A DNA stretch of 64,000 bases from Sneathiella sp. P13V-1 (lineage in GTDB: Bacteria; Pseudomonadota; Alphaproteobacteria; Sneathiellales; Sneathiellaceae): assembly GCF_015143595.1 (NCBI RefSeq), contig NZ_WYEU01000001.1:496001-560000 (forward strand), written 5' to 3'. Of this stretch, positions 26,649 to 34,900 are shown piece by piece. The stretch's first letter is position 1. Each line of letters opens with the position of its first letter. The position numbers and the translations under genes were made by a program. The notes beneath the pieces are model-generated. The model had not been told where the DNA came from, made no database searches, and was given only the letters and a program-made list of their open reading frames with translations.

Positions 26649-27434
26649 TTAGCGGCCTGTCCATTCAGGTTTGCGTTTCGAAATGAAGGCATCAAAGCCT
26701 TCGCGCGCGTCTTCGGTCTGCGCTACTCGCGGCAAAAGTGTTTCTGCAAACCGCATTTGCTGCGGATAGGTCATGTCCTCCATCGCGTGACAGGCGTATT
26801 TTCCCAGCCGGATCGCGCTTGGCGACTGCGCAGCAATCTGGGCAACCAGTTCTGCAACCTTCTCGTCCAACCCCGCGGCATCGGTCACATAGTTGACCAG
26901 ATTGAATTGCAGGGCTTCCTCGGCCGTCAGAGGAACGCCGGTGATGAACATCTCCATCAGCCTCCGCCGGGGCAAAACACGCATCATAGGTGGCACGATC
27001 GTCATGGGAAACAGACCCACCTTCACTTCCGGCGTTCCGATGCGCGCATGATCCGCCATTACCGCAAGGTCGCAGGCACAGATGATGCCCACCCCCGCCC
27101 CCATCGCGACGCCGTTTATACGCGCGATCGTTGGCTTTCGGCACGCCTGTATCGTTTCGAATAACCTTCCGGCAAAATGATCCGGGTCCGAGGGATCCTG
27201 AACAAACGGGCCGCCATCCGCACCCGCCTTGATGTCACCCCCGGCACAGAAGGCGCGCTCGCCCTCGCCGGTCAGAACGATCACACGACAATCGCTGTCA
27301 CTCTCGGCAGCTCGCATGGCGGCCATGACCCCGTCTGCGACCTCGCGGTTGAGGGCATTTCGATTATCAGGACGCCGAATCGCGATACGCACTTCATTGC
27401 CACACGCCTGCGATTGAACAACGCTCTCAGTCAT
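26649..27434 (-). CDS. Enoyl-CoA hydratase (crotonase family)
   Basis: A 261-aa crotonase. Oxyanion-hole glycines lie in FCAGGDIKAG and NGVAMGAGVGII. The two catalytic glutamates of rat enoyl-CoA hydratase have counterparts in GTPEVKVGLFP and RRRLMEMFITG, so true hydratase activity is likely; among the four crotonases here it alone keeps both. I chose ATG 27434 (GGGGGAG upstream) over the longer frame. Its promoter region holds the palindromic operator at 27512 shared with the divergent dehydrogenase operon. Confidence 0.85.
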   Translation of the reverse strand: MTESVVQSQACGNEVRIAIRRPDNRNALNREVADGVMAAMRAAESDSDCRVIVLTGEGERAFCAGGDIKAGADGGPFVQDPSDPDHFAGRLFETIQACRKPTIARINGVAMGAGVGIICACDLAVMADHARIGTPEVKVGLFPMTIVPPMMRVLPRRRLMEMFITGVPLTAEEALQFNLVNYVTDAAGLDEKVAELVAQIAAQSPSAIRLGKYACHAMEDMTYPQQMRFAETLLPRVAQTEDAREGFDAFISKRKPEWTGR

Positions 27435-27511
27435 ATTCGAAGCTCCCCCTGTGTGATCTGGGCACCATGCTTTCAAACCTTAGGTCTTTAAGAACTTGGC
27501 TTGATTTATTT

Positions 27512-27527
27512 TCTAACATATGTTTGA
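27512..27527. promoter_or_regulatory. Palindromic operator, divergent promoter region 1
   Basis: TCTAACA-TA-TGTTTGA: arms of the 16-bp palindrome found at four catabolic promoters, one mismatch in the right arm. It lies 78 bp from the hydratase ATG and 41 bp from the acyl-CoA dehydrogenase ATG. Probable binding site of the tandem TetR repressor. Confidence 0.65.
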
Positions 27528-27568
27528 TTTTGGTCAATACCGCAGACGAAATTTTTTGGGAGGTTGAT

Positions 27569-28783
27569 ATGGCGACTCAAAGTGAGACTATCGCGGCTGA
27601 TCTGGAAGCCATCAGGGCGAACTATTCTTTGACCGATCAGCAACGCCAGATTGTCGATCACGTGGATCGGGTATCGCGCGAGGTGCTGCACCCACTGCAG
27701 GCGCGCATGGATGACGAGGAATGGTGGCCCGATGATCTGTTCAAGCAGATGGGCGAACTAGGCTTGCTGGGGATTACCGCGCCGGAGGAGCTAGGTGGAT
27801 CGGGACAGAACGAGTTCACCCAGGCGCTGGTGTCCGAGGTGATTTCGAAGTGGAATCCGGCTGTGGGCCTCTCGCACGGGGCGCATGACAACCTGTGCCT
27901 GAACAACCTGCTGCGCAACGGATCCGAAGAGCAGGTGAAGAAATATGTGCCGGGCCTTTGCTCCGGCGACTTGGTTGGTGCTCTGGGCCTAACCGAACCG
28001 GGTGCGGGATCCGATGCGCTTGGGTCCATGGCGACCACTGCGCGCCGCGACGGCGACGAATACGTCATCAACGGCTGGAAGATCTACATCACCAACGGGC
28101 CGATCGCCGATGTGATCCTGCTTTATGCCAAAACCGACAAGTCGAAGGGCGCCAAGGGCATTTCTGCTTTTATCATCGAGACGGACAATCCTGGTTTCAA
28201 GGTGGCGCAAAAGCTTGACAAGATGGGCTTCCGCGGCTCGCCAACCGGAGAACTGGTGTTTGAGGATTGCCGCGTACCCGCATCCGCCATGGTTGGACAG
28301 GAAAACACCGGCGTTTCGGTGGTAATGAGCGGGCTGGATCTGGAGCGTGCTATGGTTGCCTCAGTCTGCGTTGGCATGGCCGAACGTGCGCTGGAACTGG
28401 GTCTGGAATACGCCAAGATTCGCGAACAATTCGGCAAGCCGATTGCTAGTTTCCAGATGATGCAGTCGAAACTGGCCGAGATCTACACCGAGGTCGAAAC
28501 CGCGCGTGCCTTCAGTTATCGAGCCTTGGCCGCCTGTACCGGCCTGCCGAAAGGGGCCGGGGGCCGCGGTGAAATCCACAAACTGACCGCGGCGGCCTGT
28601 CTTTACGCAGGCGAGGCATTCAACAAGGCGGTGACCGAAGCCTGCCATATTCATGGTGGCTCTGGCTACATGCAGGACACCGAGATTAACCGGCTGTTCC
28701 GCGCCAACAAGCTGCTGGAAATCGGCGCGGGTACAAGCGAAGTCCGCAAAATCATCATTGCCGAAGAACTTTTGCGCGCCTGA
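27569..28783 (+). CDS. Acyl-CoA dehydrogenase, isovaleryl/citronellyl-CoA type
   Basis: A 404-aa flavoprotein dehydrogenase. The C-terminal motif is EIGAGTSEVRK, as in isovaleryl-CoA dehydrogenase, which lacks the usual YEGT glutamate; the alternative catalytic Glu of that group is present in SGLDLERAMVA. FAD-binding ALGLTEPGAGSDALGS and ITNGPIADVIL are intact. It would desaturate a branched acyl-CoA. Start at ATG 27569 after GGGAGG; the longer frame would run through the operator. First gene of a six-gene operon to 32,552. Confidence 0.9.
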   Translation: MATQSETIAADLEAIRANYSLTDQQRQIVDHVDRVSREVLHPLQARMDDEEWWPDDLFKQMGELGLLGITAPEELGGSGQNEFTQALVSEVISKWNPAVGLSHGAHDNLCLNNLLRNGSEEQVKKYVPGLCSGDLVGALGLTEPGAGSDALGSMATTARRDGDEYVINGWKIYITNGPIADVILLYAKTDKSKGAKGISAFIIETDNPGFKVAQKLDKMGFRGSPTGELVFEDCRVPASAMVGQENTGVSVVMSGLDLERAMVASVCVGMAERALELGLEYAKIREQFGKPIASFQMMQSKLAEIYTEVETARAFSYRALAACTGLPKGAGGRGEIHKLTAAACLYAGEAFNKAVTEACHIHGGSGYMQDTEINRLFRANKLLEIGAGTSEVRKIIIAEELLRA

Positions 28784-28796
28784 GGGGGACGAGACC

Positions 28797-29996
28797 ATGA
28801 ACAAGCAACTGCGCAACGACACCGCTCTGCCAACACATTTCATGACGGACGAACAGCAGGCCCTGGCCGATCAGGCCGGCAAGTTCTTCATGTCCGAATT
28901 CCACCATCTGAATGCGGAAATGGACGATACAGATGACCTGCCGCCTTCGGTTTTCCCCAAGCTGGGCGAGATGGGATATCTCGGCCTGAACGTGCCGCCG
29001 GAATTTGGCGGCGCGGGGCTGGATTTTACCTCGGCCTGTATCATCACCGAGGAAATGTCGCGCGCCTCGGCGGCCATCGGACTGACCCATGTGGCCCATG
29101 ACAATTTGTGCGTCAACAATATCTACCGCAACGCCAATGACGAGTTGCGCCGAAAATACCTGCCAGGTCTGTGCGACGGCACGCTGGTGGGTGCCCTGGG
29201 TCTGACCGAACCCGGCGCGGGGTCTGATGCGCTTGGCTCGATGCGGACCACGGCCAAAAAGGATGGCGACGACTACATCCTGAACGGCGCCAAGATCTAC
29301 ATCACCAATGGGCCGATTGCCGATCTGGTGCTGGTCTATGCCAAGACATCGCCCGAAAAAGGGGCCAAGGGCATTTCCGCCTTTATCGTGGAAACCGACA
29401 CGCCCGGTTTCAAGGTGGCGCAGAAGCTGAACAAGATGGGATTCCGCGGCTCGCCGACGGGCGAACTGGTATTCGAAGATTGCCGTGTTCCGGCCAGAAA
29501 CATGGTCGGCAAGCTGGATGGCGGGGTTGCCGTTACCATGTCCGGACTTGATCTGGAACGTGCCATCGTCTGTTTCAACGCTCTGGGCATTGCGCAGCGG
29601 GCGCTGGATATTTCCATCGATTACGCCAAGACACGCCAGCAATTCGGCAAACCGATCGCCAGTTTTCAGATGGTTCAGGCGATGCTGGCCGACATGTATA
29701 CGCAGATCGAGGCCGCGCGGAGCCTGTCCTTGCGCACCGCTGCCATGTGTGAAGGCCTCGAAGAGGGCGAAGGCGGGCGCGGCGAAATACACAAGCTCAC
29801 CGCTGCGGCGATCTACAAGGCCGCTGAGGCGACATCCTTCGTGCTGGACAAAGCTGTCCAGATTCACGGCGGCTCGGGTTACATGCGTGATACAGAAGTG
29901 AACCGGCTATACCGGACCGGTCGCGTGCTTGAGGTCGGCGCAGGCACCCAGGAGGTTCGCAAACTCATCATCTCTGGCGAATTGCTGAAGAACTAG
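28797..29996 (+). CDS. Acyl-CoA dehydrogenase, isovaleryl/citronellyl-CoA type (second copy)
   Basis: A 399-aa paralogue of the preceding gene with the same layout: ALGLTEPGAGSDALGS, SGLDLERAIVC (catalytic Glu of the isovaleryl-CoA dehydrogenase type) and VLEVGAGTQEVRKLI at the C-terminus. Sequence conservation between the two is high through the centre, suggesting a tandem duplication that diverged for different chain lengths or stereoisomers. It begins 13 bp after its neighbour (GGGGGA ribosome site). Confidence 0.9.
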   Translation: MNKQLRNDTALPTHFMTDEQQALADQAGKFFMSEFHHLNAEMDDTDDLPPSVFPKLGEMGYLGLNVPPEFGGAGLDFTSACIITEEMSRASAAIGLTHVAHDNLCVNNIYRNANDELRRKYLPGLCDGTLVGALGLTEPGAGSDALGSMRTTAKKDGDDYILNGAKIYITNGPIADLVLVYAKTSPEKGAKGISAFIVETDTPGFKVAQKLNKMGFRGSPTGELVFEDCRVPARNMVGKLDGGVAVTMSGLDLERAIVCFNALGIAQRALDISIDYAKTRQQFGKPIASFQMVQAMLADMYTQIEAARSLSLRTAAMCEGLEEGEGGRGEIHKLTAAAIYKAAEATSFVLDKAVQIHGGSGYMRDTEVNRLYRTGRVLEVGAGTQEVRKLIISGELLKN

Positions 29997-30005
29997 GGGC
30001 GGAAC

Positions 30006-30860
30006 ATGAACGAAGCGAAATCAAGGCGTTACGCGTCGGATCTCATGGCGGGTCAAGTTGCCCTGGTCACGGGGTCCGGATCTGGAATGGGCCGGGCGAC
30101 GGCGATCGAAATGGCCGCTTGCGGGGCAAGGCTTGCGCTGTTCGCGCGCCGCGAAGAGCCGCTGGAAGAGACCGCCGAAATGATCCGGGCGGCGGGGGGC
30201 GAGGCCTTTGTCGTGCCCGGAGACACCCGCGACGAAGACAGTATCGAAGCTGCGATGGGGCGGATCAAGGACCACTATGGGCAGTTGGATGTTTTGGTGA
30301 ACAATGCCGGCGGCCAGTATATCGCGGCCGCCCGCGATATCACCAACAAGGGCTTCGAAGCCGTGATCCGCAACAACCTGATCGGATCTTGGCAGATGAC
30401 CCGGGCAGCGGCGGATCACTTCATGTACGACAATGGTGGATCGGTTGTGTTTGTCACCGCCATCTCTGCGCGCACCGCGCTTACCGGCTTTACACACACC
30501 GTCGCCGCCCGCGCCGGTGTGACGGGCATGATGAAAACGCTGGCCGCCGAATGGGGCGAGTACGGCATCCGGCTGAACTGTGTCGCGCCGGGCACGATCA
30601 AGACCGATGCGCTTGGCCGCTATCCGATTCCGCCGGAACAGTGGAAAAAGCTGAACCGCTCGGTGCTAAACCGGATGGGGGCGGCCGAGGACATCGCAGG
30701 CACGATCATTTTCCTGGCCTCGAAACTTGGCGGTTTCATCACCGGAGAAGACATTTATGTAGACGGCGGTGAGACCTTGCATATGGGTCATGACGCGCGG
30801 GACATGATCAACCCCGCGATGTTCGAGAAACGCGAACGGGGAGATGGCAAGAATGAATAA
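30006..30860 (+). CDS. SDR of the 2,4-dienoyl/trans-2-enoyl-CoA reductase type
   Basis: A 284-aa short-chain dehydrogenase/reductase. The cofactor motif is VTGSGSGMGRATAIE, then VLVNNAGGQYI, and the C-terminal FITGEDIYVDGGETL. The classical YxxxK pair is replaced by AARAGVTGMMKTLAAEWG, as in peroxisomal enoyl-CoA reductase (PECR) and dienoyl-CoA reductase, so an NADPH-dependent reduction of an unsaturated acyl-CoA is the best guess. It overlaps the next gene by 8 bp. Confidence 0.82.
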   Translation: MNEAKSRRYASDLMAGQVALVTGSGSGMGRATAIEMAACGARLALFARREEPLEETAEMIRAAGGEAFVVPGDTRDEDSIEAAMGRIKDHYGQLDVLVNNAGGQYIAAARDITNKGFEAVIRNNLIGSWQMTRAAADHFMYDNGGSVVFVTAISARTALTGFTHTVAARAGVTGMMKTLAAEWGEYGIRLNCVAPGTIKTDALGRYPIPPEQWKKLNRSVLNRMGAAEDIAGTIIFLASKLGGFITGEDIYVDGGETLHMGHDARDMINPAMFEKRERGDGKNE

Positions 30861-31656
30861 ACAGCCCGTCCTTCTGGAGATTTCCGACAGGATCGCTACG
30901 GTTACGCTGAACGACCCCGAGCGGCGCAACCCGGTCACCGGCAACGACATGATCGCTGCCCTTCTGGAGACCTTCGCCAAGGTGCAGGCCGATCCTCAGG
31001 TCAGCGTGATGATCCTGACCGGGGCCGACCCGGCCTTTTGTGCAGGCGGGGACATCAAGGAGATGAACGATCCCGACAGCGTGTTCCGCAAGGAGCCGCT
31101 GGCGGCGGCGCAGAGCTATGTTGATGGGGTGCAGCGGCTGCCGCTTGCGCTCTACAACATGGATATTCCGACGATCGCCGCAGTCAACGGCCCGGCGGTG
31201 GGCGCGGGGTGCGACCTGACCATGATGTGCGACATGCGCATCGCGTCAGAAAAAGCAAGGTTCGGCGAGGTGTTTCTGAATCTCGGAATCATTCCGGGCG
31301 ATGCGGGCAGCTGGTTCCTGTTGCGTCGTCTGGGCCACCAGAAGGCCGCCGATCTGACCTTCTCGGGGCGCATGGTCGAGGCCAAGGAAGCGCTGGAGCT
31401 TGGTATGGTGCTTGAACTTGTGCCTCATGAAAAATTGATGGAACGGGCCCGTGAACGGGCCGCTGTCATCGCCGCGAAACCGCCGCGCGCGGTGCGGGTC
31501 GCCAAGCGTCTGATGCGCAATGCCGAACGGATGGACCTGCCGGATTTCCTGAATTCCGCGGCGGCCTATCAGGCGCTCATGCATCAGACCGAAGACCACC
31601 ACGAGGCGGTTGCTGCGTTCGTCGAAAAACGAAAACCCAATTTCACGGGGCGTTAA
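30853..31656 (+). CDS. Enoyl-CoA hydratase/isomerase family protein
   Basis: A 267-aa crotonase-fold protein (FCAGGDIKEM; NGPAVGAGCDLTMMCDMR; FGEVFLNLGIIPGDAGS). Where classical hydratases have the catalytic Glu of the PEILLG loop it has Phe (EVFLNLG), and the second Glu is Asp (KAADLTFSG). It may therefore be an isomerase, hydrolase or retro-Claisen-type crotonase instead of a hydratase. ATG 30853 is preferred over 30844 because GGGGAG is correctly spaced for it. Confidence 0.82.
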   Translation: MNKQPVLLEISDRIATVTLNDPERRNPVTGNDMIAALLETFAKVQADPQVSVMILTGADPAFCAGGDIKEMNDPDSVFRKEPLAAAQSYVDGVQRLPLALYNMDIPTIAAVNGPAVGAGCDLTMMCDMRIASEKARFGEVFLNLGIIPGDAGSWFLLRRLGHQKAADLTFSGRMVEAKEALELGMVLELVPHEKLMERARERAAVIAAKPPRAVRVAKRLMRNAERMDLPDFLNSAAAYQALMHQTEDHHEAVAAFVEKRKPNFTGR

Positions 31657-31668
31657 AGGAAAGATCGC

Positions 31669-32151
31669 ATGTCAGACATCACCCAAAAGAAGATGGAGCA
31701 AATCGCGCAGATGTGGAATGCGCGCGGCAAGGGTCTGATAACGCATATGGCGCTTGAGATCGAAGAGGTCTCGACGGAAGGTGTCCGGGTTCGGATGCCG
31801 TTCAATCCGGACTTTTGCGTCGATGCGGAACAATCGCTGCTCCACGGTGGTATCCTGACGGCACTTCTGGACAGTGTCTTTGGACTGGCGAACTTTGTTG
31901 CCATCGAAGGCGTCAGTACCATGGCCACTCTTGACCTCAGAGTTGATTACCTGCGCCCGGCCCGTTCGCGCGCGGATGTCATCGTTCAAACGCATTGTTT
32001 TCGCAAGACCCGCCACATCGCCTTCAATTCCGGCAGCGTCTGGTTCGCGGGCCATGAGGATGCTGAAATAGCTAGGGGAACCGCCTCGTTTGCATTGACG
32101 CGCGGCGAAACCAGCCTGTTTGACGCAATGACAAAAGGAAAAACCTCGTGA
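31669..32151 (+). CDS. PaaI-type hotdog thioesterase
   Basis: A 160-aa hotdog-fold acyl-CoA thioesterase (4HBT). The signature LLHGGILTALLDSVFGLAN holds the oxyanion HGG turn and the catalytic Asp position; STMATLDLRVDYLRPA is the conserved second strand pair. It probably hydrolyses a CoA intermediate to relieve CoA trapping. It is 12 bp after the crotonase gene and overlaps the next thioesterase by 4 bp. Confidence 0.88.
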   Translation: MSDITQKKMEQIAQMWNARGKGLITHMALEIEEVSTEGVRVRMPFNPDFCVDAEQSLLHGGILTALLDSVFGLANFVAIEGVSTMATLDLRVDYLRPARSRADVIVQTHCFRKTRHIAFNSGSVWFAGHEDAEIARGTASFALTRGETSLFDAMTKGKTS

Positions 32152-32552
32152 TGGACGTGCAAACTGTCAATGCCAATGTATCCCGGGTGCCGTTCTTCCG
32201 ATTTCTCAACTTTGAGGTCAGAAGTCTAGACAGTCTCCATGCTGAGGCGGAAATGACCTTTGATGACCGCCATATCGGTAACCCGATCATGGAGTACTAC
32301 CATGGCGGCATAATCGCGAGTTTTATGGAGGCCACTGCCGCCATCGCGGTACAGCCCGATTTCGCCGACGTTCCGGCCAAGCCGATCAACCTGACCGTCG
32401 ATTACCTCAGACCCGGTACAAAAGGCCCGCTTTTTGCGCGGGCTAATGTCACGCGCAAGGGCAATCGGATGGCGAGCGTTAGCGTGCTGAGCTGGCAGGT
32501 GGAACGGCAGAAGGCAATTGCCGAAGGACTGTATCACTTCCTTCTGGTCTGA
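32148..32552 (+). CDS. Second PaaI-type hotdog thioesterase
   Basis: A 134-aa hotdog protein (PIMEYYHGGIIASFMEATAAI; PINLTVDYLRPGTKGPLFAR). It may start at GTG 32148 or ATG 32151, both inside the stop of the previous thioesterase, so the pair is translationally coupled and could form a heteromer. Last gene of the operon, 15 bp from the convergent tandem-TetR gene. Confidence 0.87.
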   Translation: MMDVQTVNANVSRVPFFRFLNFEVRSLDSLHAEAEMTFDDRHIGNPIMEYYHGGIIASFMEATAAIAVQPDFADVPAKPINLTVDYLRPGTKGPLFARANVTRKGNRMASVSVLSWQVERQKAIAEGLYHFLLV

Positions 32553-32567
32553 CAAAGCCAACCGCGT

Positions 32568-33899
32568 TCAGGGCGTGCCTTGTCCCGTGGACGGGGCCGC
32601 CTCCCGGTTACAAATTCCTTCTAGTAACAGATTGATTAGCATGCTGGAGAATTCAAGCAGTGATAGATATCCTTCCACTCCTGCCTTGTTCGGGTCGAAC
32701 CATTCCACCGTCCAGTTTAAGGCGCCCAACATCACTTGGCGCAAGGGGACGATCTTGATATCCGACCTTATAGCGCCGTCGTCCTGAGCTTCACGGAGTA
32801 TCCGATCCCAGAGTTTTCCATATTCATGGCGAATACCCCTGTGCCTCTCCTTGAAATGATTGGGGAGCATTCCATAGCTTCTGATATTCGCCGAGGTGAA
32901 CTCGCTTGCCTTGAAGAGGAAATCCAGGTGCGCCCAGATTGCAGTCGCTATCCTGACGTGATGGTCGTACGGGGCATCGAATTTCCGAACGGCGGTTTCG
33001 ACACCTGATAGCAAGTCCCTTAGTCCGGCGTTTAGAACTTCGTCAACGATCGTTTCCTTGGAGTTGAAATGGTAATAGACGCTACCCGCTTTCATGTCGG
33101 CATCTTCCGCAATCTTTCTCAGAGTCGTCGCCTTGTAGCCATTGTCCCTCAGAACGCGCGCTGCGGCCTTTAGGATTTCTGCACGGGTCTTAGCCGCCTT
33201 GCCGTCGGGTTCCGGGATTTTGAAGGGAGTGGCGGGGCACAGCTTCAAACCTTCGGTATCCGCCCTACAATGCAGACACATTCCGTCAAGTATCAGCTTA
33301 CTCATTCGTTCCGCGAGGATGCGCACCGGATACTTGTCGATATTATACCATTCCACAGTCCAGTTCATGGCGCTCAGGATGAACTGGCGAATGACTGTTG
33401 TGGATATGTCATTTCGAAGGTGACCGGCGCGCTTGGCGTCATTTAGGAATCTGCCCCAGGCCCCTGCATATGAAGCACGCAATTCGCGATGCGGGGCGCG
33501 TGTTTCTTCCGACAACATCGGATAGTTCCGAATATTGGCCGACGTGAAGTCGCTGTCGGTCAACAGATAGGTAAGGTGTGTTTCAATCAGCAATTCGAAG
33601 GTCTTGCGAAAATCCTCCGAACTTGTTGTTGCCGACCGAACGATTTCACTGACCATCTCATAAAGCTGACGCACACCAAGTTCGAGGACTTCGTTCAGAA
33701 TCTGGTCCTTGGATTGAAAATGGTAATAAATGCTGCCGGCCTCAATGCCAGCTTCCTGCGCAATGTCGCGCATCGTCGTTGCGTGATAGCCTTCATACCG
33801 AAAAAGTCGCGCGGCCGCAGCGAGTATGACTTCGCGGGTCCTCTCAGACTTGCTCAGATTGTCATTCACTATCCTGGTATCTTCAATCCGTAGTGCCAT
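32568..33899 (-). CDS. Tandem (double) TetR-family repressor
   Basis: A 443-aa protein made of two complete TetR repressors in one chain. Half 1 (about residues 1-210): HTH TMRDIAQEAGIEAGSIYYHF, ligand domain ending MNWTVEWYNIDKYPVRILAE. Half 2 (about 225-443): HTH TLRKIAEDADMKAGSVYYHF, ligand domain ending LNWTVEWFDPNKAGVEGYL. Both halves share NIR.Y.ML and the NWTVEW motif, so this is an internal duplication. A Cys-containing linker (MCLHCRADTEGLKLC) joins them. The operator palindrome at 33946 lies 47 bp upstream, suggesting autoregulation and control of the cluster. Confidence 0.93.
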   Translation of the reverse strand: MALRIEDTRIVNDNLSKSERTREVILAAAARLFRYEGYHATTMRDIAQEAGIEAGSIYYHFQSKDQILNEVLELGVRQLYEMVSEIVRSATTSSEDFRKTFELLIETHLTYLLTDSDFTSANIRNYPMLSEETRAPHRELRASYAGAWGRFLNDAKRAGHLRNDISTTVIRQFILSAMNWTVEWYNIDKYPVRILAERMSKLILDGMCLHCRADTEGLKLCPATPFKIPEPDGKAAKTRAEILKAAARVLRDNGYKATTLRKIAEDADMKAGSVYYHFNSKETIVDEVLNAGLRDLLSGVETAVRKFDAPYDHHVRIATAIWAHLDFLFKASEFTSANIRSYGMLPNHFKERHRGIRHEYGKLWDRILREAQDDGAIRSDIKIVPLRQVMLGALNWTVEWFDPNKAGVEGYLSLLEFSSMLINLLLEGICNREAAPSTGQGTP

Positions 33900-33945
33900 T
33901 CATTATCGATACTTGTCCGAGATGAGTTTGTCCATTGCAAAAAAA

Positions 33946-33961
33946 TCTAATAACTGTTAGA
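33946..33961. promoter_or_regulatory. Palindromic operator at the tandem-tetR / SDR divergent promoters
   Basis: TCTAATA-AC-TGTTAGA: the 16-bp palindrome with one mismatch in the left arm. It sits in the 126-bp gap between the regulator and the BadH-like SDR, placed to repress both. Confidence 0.7.
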
Positions 33962-34025
33962 ATTCATCAAAGAGAGCATAGAATCAAACTCTTTACAAGG
34001 TGCAACGGAAGAGGAGGACCTCCAC

Positions 34026-34787
34026 ATGCGAGGGTTGAGTGGAAAACGGGTCATTGTGACCGGCGGTGGGAGCGGCATTGGCCGAGCGGTTTGCGAAATG
34101 TTCGGCGCAGAAGGTGCCGAAGTCGCCGTTTTTGATCTGAACAAGGCCGGGGCGGATGAAACTACCAAAATAATCACCGAGGCCGGCGGAAAAGCGACGG
34201 CATTTCAGGTGGATATTACCGATCGTGCCCAGGTCGACAAGGCCGTTGCCGAGTTCGAATCCGGCGGACCGATCGATGTACTGGTGAACAACGCCGGCTG
34301 GGACGTGATCAAACCGTTCCTCGACACCGATGCCGATCTTTGGAAGAAGGTCATCGACATCAATCTTTATGGACCGCTTAACATGCATCACGCGGTGCTT
34401 CCGGGCATGGTCAAAAACGGCGGCGGCCGCGTGGTCAACATCGCGTCCGACGCCGGCCGCGTCGGATCATCCGGCGAGGCTGTGTATTCGGCCTGCAAGG
34501 GTGGCATCATCTCGTTCACCAAGACCGTGGCGCGCGAACTGGCACGCAAAAATATTCAATTGAACGCGGTCGCCCCCGGACCGACCGACACCCCGCTGTT
34601 CGCTCAGGTTGCCGAGGGCGAAGCCGGTCAAAAGATCGCCGAGGGTCTCAAGCGGGCGATCCCAATGAAGCGCCTAGCGCAGCCGAAAGATTACCCTGGC
34701 ATCATCTGTTTTCTGTCGTCCGACGACGCGGGATTCATCACCGGTCAGGTGATTTCGGTTTCGGGCGGCTTGTCCATGCACGGTTAA
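34026..34787 (+). CDS. 2-Hydroxycyclohexanecarboxyl-CoA dehydrogenase-like SDR (BadH type)
   Basis: A 253-aa SDR with intact cofactor motif (VIVTGGGSGIGRAVCE), NNAGWDVIKPF, catalytic Ser and YxxxK (IASDAGRVGSSGEAVYSACK) and FITGQVISVSGGLSMHG. These segments match my recollection of BadH of Rhodopseudomonas palustris closely, including NNAGWD and the GSSGEAVY stretch. BadH oxidises 2-hydroxycyclohexane-1-carboxyl-CoA before ring opening. GAGGAGG precedes the ATG. It is transcribed alone and ends at the terminator at 34855. Confidence 0.85.
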   Translation: MRGLSGKRVIVTGGGSGIGRAVCEMFGAEGAEVAVFDLNKAGADETTKIITEAGGKATAFQVDITDRAQVDKAVAEFESGGPIDVLVNNAGWDVIKPFLDTDADLWKKVIDINLYGPLNMHHAVLPGMVKNGGGRVVNIASDAGRVGSSGEAVYSACKGGIISFTKTVARELARKNIQLNAVAPGPTDTPLFAQVAEGEAGQKIAEGLKRAIPMKRLAQPKDYPGIICFLSSDDAGFITGQVISVSGGLSMHG

Positions 34788-34795
34788 AACGCTGA

Positions 34796-34823
34796 CAGCA
34801 GCGCCGGACACAAGGCGCTGCTG
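34796..34823. repeat. Inverted repeat after the BadH-like gene
   Basis: A perfect 10-bp stem (CAGCAGCGCC / GGCGCTGCTG) with an 8-nt loop just past the stop of the SDR. No T-tract follows, so it may stabilise the mRNA 3' end or work with the terminator 32 bp further on. Confidence 0.4.
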
Positions 34824-34854
34824 CCAATCCGTGCCAAGAGTTGCCTACCCGACT

Positions 34855-34881
34855 GGCCGCACCTTAAGTGCGGCCCTTTTT
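34855..34881 (+). terminator. Rho-independent terminator after the BadH-like gene
   Basis: An 8-bp stem (GGCCGCAC / GTGCGGCC), CTTAA loop and a CTTTTT tail. It separates the SDR transcript from the CoA-ligase gene and argues that the ligase starts at ATG 34901, not at the GTG inside the hairpin. Confidence 0.8.
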
Positions 34882-34900
34882 CATTGCAGAAAGTTTACAA

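Noticed and set aside
28755-29867. 370-aa ORF opposite the second acyl-CoA dehydrogenase
   Set aside because: Antisense shadow of a well-supported gene; no recognisable domain.
30119-30772. 217-aa Arg-rich ORF inside the SDR
   Set aside because: Shadow frame of the clear SDR gene; composition (Arg, Gly, His-rich) is typical of off-frame GC-rich DNA.
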